DNA of 64,000 nucleotides from Scleromitrula shiraiana (Eukaryota > Ascomycota > Leotiomycetes > Helotiales > Sclerotiniaceae): contig JABELC010000002.1 of the NCBI GenBank assembly GCA_028455995.1, forward strand, positions 2,542,001 to 2,606,000, read 5' to 3'. A program made the position numbers and the translations under genes. Under the pieces are notes generated by a model. That model saw only the letters and a list, made by a program, of their open reading frames with translations, was not told the DNA's origin and did not search any database. Shown here piece by piece: positions 59,308-64,000 of the stretch (within the stretch, counting starts at the first letter, position 1; each line of letters starts with the position of its first letter).

Positions 59308-60335
59308 ACAATCAATATTAAGTCAGCGTAGTTTCCTTGACGCTAGATTAGTGAGAGAAGGGCAGTGTTGGATAAACAGAATGGATTTAAGCAATATAAT
59401 TGAAACCTCCTCATCTATACCACCATACATACCTTCCATTCTTCATTCATCTCACCTCACCTCACCTCACCTCACCTCAACTTACTTAACCTCACCACAC
59501 CACAACCGCCAACAAACAAAACAATCAGCACAAGGCTCAAGCATAGCTACCCTACAAGCCTACCTACATACATACAGAAAGTAAGTACAGTAAGTAGGTA
59601 CCCAAAATCCACCAACCCCACTCCTTCCTTCATCCATCCGACCAACCGATCAACCGCGACCACCCGACTCAAAACAAAAAGCAGTGCAACAACTAACGCC
59701 GCGCCTCCAAACACAAAAAAGCCTCCAAACACACAAATCCTCCAACTCCAACATCAAATACAGTAAATCAATCCAACAACCTCTGTTTAATTAGAATTCC
59801 ATCTAACTTCCCCATCCCTTCTCCTTCTCTCCTTTCCCTCTTTTTCTTTTTCGATCAATCAATCAATCAATCAGTCAAAATGAACCCCCACATTAACATT
59901 TCTTCATAGGGGAGATCAGATTTAACTCTCCAAGTCCATGAGGTTACATCCCCGAGACCCCTTCGTCTCTCAAACTTCCCTTAACCTTTCTCTCCTATCT
60001 TCCTATCTTTCTCTCCCCCCTCTCTTCCCTCTTCTTCAATCAATCAATCAAGCAAGCAAGCAAGCAAAATCAACCCCAACCTCAACCCCCACATCCAAAC
60101 CAACCTCCATCACGGGAGATTAGATCCAATTCTCCAAGCCCTAGACGTTACCCCCCAAGCGCCTTTCTTGCCTCAACCTCACTCTTTCAAACTTCCCTAA
60201 TCCCTCCTTCTTTCCTTCCTTCCTTCCTTCCTTCCTTCCTTCCACCACAGCTTCTATGCTAACTCCAACTCTCTTCTCCCTCCCCCATCCCATCCCTTCC
60301 CTTCCCCCCGAAGCTTCAAATCCCAAGCCCTCTTT

Positions 60336-60398
60336 AACCTTCAACCTTCAACCTTCAACCTTCAACCTTCAACCTTCAACCTTCAACCTTCAACCTTC
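60336..60398. repeat. 7-bp minisatellite (AACCTTC)9
   Basis: Nine perfect head-to-tail copies of AACCTTC. As in the array at 11 kb, the 7-bp period leaves a spurious periodic reading frame (STFNLQP). Confidence 0.95.
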
Positions 60399-61554
60399 TC
60401 TACCCCCATCTCATCCCATCCCATCATACCATCCCCTTATCTCCCCCCCCCCTCCCACCCTCCTGTACAACCTCCATTCCGTGTGCAAGTTCATATATAT
60501 CCCATCCCAACCAGTCCAACCTCAACGACTCTCAAGTTCCAACAACTAGTGCAACAAACTATCTATCCATCCATCCATCCATCCATCCATCAAACCATTC
60601 AACCTAGGATCTCGGAGCGACTGATTATATGATATATGATATATGATATACGATACATGATATATGAATACAAAAACATAATAAATACCAAACTATTAGT
60701 AACCACGTAAAGTGCAGTAAACTAAAGTGCAGTAAAATGCAGTAAAGTGAATTAAATCCATCACCACCATTCATAGCATGTACAATCCTATACTATACAA
60801 TCCTATACCATACTACATGCCCACATACATAACCACCTACCAAGATCCATCAACTCACTTACCACTCAACCAACCAATAAACCTGCAATATCCAATTATC
60901 ATTCACGTCGCTCTGGTCCGATTCTGTTACCATGGCATGACATGACATGACATGAGATGAGATGACATGAGATGAGATGAGGTTTTCATCCTTCGACCAG
61001 GTCCTTGATTATATATATATATAAGCCTCCCAACACGTTTCACATCGCTTAGTCCTATTGAAATGGAAATATTTGATCTATATGCAACAATGATATGGAA
61101 ATTGGGAATTGAAATCGTCATATTTGGGTTATCAATCAACTCGTTCAGGGAAGCCAAAAAAAAACCACTACATAACTTGGACAAGCAGGAAGGATACAAA
61201 ACTATAAATCAAGGCTTGCATTTTTGTGCTATCTAACGACTGTCTGTGATGCTATCCTATGCTATGCCATACTATGAACTCAATAACCCCGGCTTCTAGA
61301 AGTCACCACCTCTGCCATCCATCGAATCCATGGATTCAATGAATTACCGGTATTTATCTTGATCAAATCTGTGCCTACCAGAAAAAAGAAATCATAATCA
61401 TGTAAGAAATTGTCACTATGTAATGCAGCCATCTGAAGCTGCCAGCAATGAGCAATCTGCAACAAGAAAAGTAACCGCAAGTCCTCGTAAGGAACAGCGG
61501 AAAGATAATGTGTCAAGTTAAAACGTGTGAACACTTCAAAGAAAATGTGGGAAC

Positions 61555-62936
61555 CTAAAGCTCATCATCGCTGGAATCGTACTTATTTCTAATACGACGT
61601 TGGTTTGCCGCTGACGGATTCCAGCAAGCATCCTCTACAGAGCTTACCGGCTCAGCCTTAACGGGCTTACGGGTGCCAACCTTGGATATGAGTTAACTTT
61701 CTATCAATATTTGAACACAAATAATACTTACAGGCTTGGCCCAGCCACTCGAAGATGTTGTGACACGAACTGGAGGAGCAGGTTTGGCAGTAGAAGCAGT
61801 TGCAGCAGCGTTAACACGAGGTGCAAAGGTGTGCGGAGCACGGGAAACGGGAGCGGGAGAAACATTTCCTGGGGAGGAGACTAACGGGGTTTCCGCCTGA
61901 GATGCTGCCGTGGAAGTGGCCCGGCTCGAGGGAACCCGTTGTTGTGTGTGTACAGCACCTTGAGGATCATAAGCATTGTAAGAGATGGCTGGCCCATTCT
62001 TGCGTCTTCGACTATCTCTAGTAGACCAGGCTCCCGATACATGTCCCGTAGATGGTTGGCCTAACGATTGCATATCGGCAGTTCGGGCTCCCTCATAAAT
62101 ATTACTGACAGATGATTGAGAACGATTTTCAATGTCGGGTTTGAACCATGCCAAGTTGGCTGGTGGAGCTCTCATATGTGGAGGGACAAAGCCTGAAGTT
62201 CCTCCACGAACTTGTGGGGCTACTGACCCAATTGACATAGATGTTGTTTTTTGGGTGATCTTAGCACAATGGTTAGTGTCAGAGGTCAACGTAGGAATAG
62301 AAGAAAATCTTACTGAGTTGACATCATCATCGAAAACGGTAGCTGGAACACTTCTGCCTGTACGCTGCTCGGGTTCATCATCATCGTCGTATGCGCGAGG
62401 TTGTGGCCCACTGCCAGGTGCAGCAGCAACATCAACATTAGGATCAACAGATTCCTTCCAACTGACACATATGGCGCACCACTGGAAGTTGAATATCAAT
62501 TACCGTAGATTCGGCCTGGAAGGGCTCTATATACCTTGTTTCCCTTTCTCTGAGACTTGCTGAATTGGTCAAGTGGTTTGGTTTCACCACAAGGGCCCTC
62601 GCATTCCAACTCTTGCAATTGTGGGCCTTTGCAAAGCATACATCTGAACGCAGCTTTGATGGCATCAGGCTTCTTGTTTGGGTCGAATGCGAACGAGTTT
62701 CTGTAGTTACTAGTCTCATTCTTTGAGAAACAATCTATGGTCTTGTAAACACCACAATGTCGACACTTAAATTTGAATCTGCGAAAAGAGAAGTTAGCAG
62801 TATCTTCGTCACATAAAAGCCTTCGGCTTACCCAATTGGAATAAAGGTGCCATTCTTGCTAAAAAAAAAACGTTAGCTCACAACTTCAACAAAGTTTGCA
62901 AGGGACATACTGCTTTGAATTATTGTTCAAGACCAT
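61555..62936 (-). CDS. Stc1-domain zinc-finger protein (RNAi/heterochromatin linker family)
   Basis: Six exons on the minus strand, 62936-62911, 62858-62832, 62778-62535, 62481-62314, 62259-61732 and 61680-61555, give 372 aa. The N-terminal 105 residues hold paired CXXC motifs: C23-C26 (KCRHCG), C64-C67 (FRCMLC), C77/C81 (CEGPC) and C101-C104 (WCAIC), with the DQFSKSQRKGNK spacer. This is the tandem zinc-finger layout of the Stc1 domain. In fission yeast Stc1 bridges the Argonaute complex and the histone H3K9 methyltransferase complex. The rest is low-complexity (YDDDDEPEQRTG, Ala/Ser/Pro-rich, GFVPPHMRAPP) and the protein ends NKYDSSDDEL. Two very short exons of 26 and 27 nt at the 5' end were needed to reach a start Met (MVLNNNSKHKNGTFIPIG). 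Many ascomycetes carry several Stc1-domain genes, so orthology to Stc1 proper is not proven. Confidence 0.88.
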
Positions 62937-64000
62937 TTTGTAAAACGGGTTGATGATTTTGAAAGGTTGTGGTAGATGGAGAATGAGTTTGGGATAGATT
63001 TGTAGTTAGGAAATCTGTTGCTATCTTCAATTTTGTTGTGTTAGTTTATGCATACTGCAATATTGAAGACGAAAGAAATATGGGAAAATGCTTGGTATTT
63101 GGTATAGATCGATGCAAAGATAGATTGATGCCCAAGAAACTGATGAGGGAAAAGGATAAAGGTGTGGTAAAAGAGTGATTAGGTATGAAGATTGATGAGG
63201 AGAAGAATGAAATAATCTGATAATTTCAGGATGCTTACTTTGCACTGGGAATGTTGTAATGGAAATCTTCGAAACAAGATTGATCTCCGAGTTGTTGAGT
63301 TTGAAGGTGGAAATAGTAAGTTTGGCCTCAAATGAACTATCGAGAACTCCAATCTTCAGAAGATAGAAGACCAGGCAGATGCTTCGCTGGATATCCAAGA
63401 GAAGTATAAGTGATAACCAAGGTAGATTATCTGACGTTGGGGAAAATAGAAGAAGAAGAGGTTGGTGGATGGGAAGTTGTTTTTGGGAGAAAGATCCAGA
63501 GAAGAAGTCGACCTTTTCGTAGACTCGTAGAGGGAAGCAAAAATGAGGAAGCCTCAAGTGTGAAATTGATAATAAGGTAAACAAACAGTGAATTTTGAGT
63601 TTCCCCTCTTTTAGAAAGGAGGAAGGTGAGACTTTTACAATTTTACTGTAAGCTCTGTTGTCATCCGATGTCAAGAAACTTGTTGGGAAATCTCGAAGCT
63701 GTCGTTTAATCACTTTCCAATGAGAAGTAAATGAAAATCGTTCACTCAGTTTATTTAAGTAATAAATCCTCATTGTTCCCATTTACGCAATCATATATTG
63801 GAAGTTTGCTTGGGAAAATTTGCTTGCAGGAGCAAACGGAATCATGCATCACTTCAAACCCAGAGATTAACTAATATTCTGTCAAGAAATTCAAGCTCAA
63901 TTAAAACATATATCACATTTCTCTGCCCTTTCAAATGCTACATAAGTAACTTAAGAATACTTGAAGATTTCTATGTAATCAATTATGCGATTTGATTAAT
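62937..64000. other. Upstream flank of the Stc1-domain gene
   Basis: The minus strand here is pyrimidine-rich near 63050-63600, as expected for a promoter and leader. A 251-codon leftward frame (63027-63782) is rich in Ser, Leu, Phe and Pro and has no recognisable domain; it is most easily explained by the pyrimidine bias. No gene is supported. Confidence 0.45.

Larger units (their letters stand above)
56967..61554. other. 4.6-kb gene-free region with many simple repeats
   Basis: The region begins with the promoter of the DUF7514-like gene. Simple repeats include (TTGG)n at 57116-57150, T24 at 57543, CATATT units at 59257-59307, CTCAC units at 59449-59480, TTCC units at 60212-60244, a 7-bp minisatellite at 60336-60398, ATCC units at 60561-60592 and ATGAC/ATGAG units at 60933-60985. 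Between 59.4 and 60.6 kb the plus strand is strongly pyrimidine-biased. Frames of up to 97 codons follow the repeats and are not considered genes. Confidence 0.6.

Noticed and set aside
63027..63782. A 251-codon leftward frame near the right end
   Set aside because: Composition is dominated by Ser, Leu, Phe and Pro, as expected from a pyrimidine-rich strand upstream of a gene; no domain or splice structure supports it.

Overview
The window looks like nuclear DNA from a filamentous ascomycete, most likely a leotiomycete of the Botrytis/Sclerotinia kind. The evidence is short spliceosomal introns (about 45-290 nt, GT..AG, often with a CTAAT/CTAAC-like branch site), pyrimidine-rich leaders, a low-GC intergenic background full of microsatellites, and a gene set that includes a fungal Dicer-2, an NsdD/LTF1-type GATA factor, a group-II G-alpha and an Stc1-domain protein. 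The family assignments are firm; the genus is inference.

Layout. 1-1258 (+): C-terminal part of an unidentified Pro/Ser-rich protein. 2088-3272 (-): unidentified RS-rich protein. 5531-6602 (+): NmrA-like NAD(P)-binding protein. 7485-9130 (+): kinetochore subunit Dsn1/Mis13. 9.1-12.9 kb: gene-free, with a 520-bp heptamer array. 12881-14352 (-): G-protein alpha subunit. 14.7-15.6 kb: AT-only island. 18763-20135 (+): spermidine synthase. 20514-20600 (+): intron-containing tRNA-Tyr. 20821-21862 (+): NIT2/NIT3-type omega-amidase. 22403-28613 (+): about 2036-aa MFS protein with a giant N-terminal extension. 28.6-39.6 kb: 11 kb without a supportable gene, upstream of the NsdD/LTF1-type GATA factor at 39627-41284 (+). 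45952-48272 (+): glutamate-cysteine ligase. 48723-53671 (+): Dicer-like 2. 54582-56966 (-): DUF7514-like protein. 57-61.5 kb: gene-free and rich in simple repeats. 61555-62936 (-): Stc1-domain protein. The last kilobase holds nothing I can support.

The genes are independent housekeeping, signalling and regulatory units rather than a metabolic cluster. Two members of the small-RNA/heterochromatin machinery (Dicer-2 and an Stc1-domain protein) lie within 8 kb of each other. Exon-intron structures were worked out by hand from splice signals, frame continuity and family conservation. The G-alpha model is especially secure, because its key residues fall exactly on the mammalian Gi numbering. No new defence system, CRISPR array or intact transposon was seen. 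The less explained items are the long MFS N-terminus, recurrent 10-bp palindromes in the intergenic DNA, the heptamer array, the AT island and a minisatellite inside a Dicer intron.
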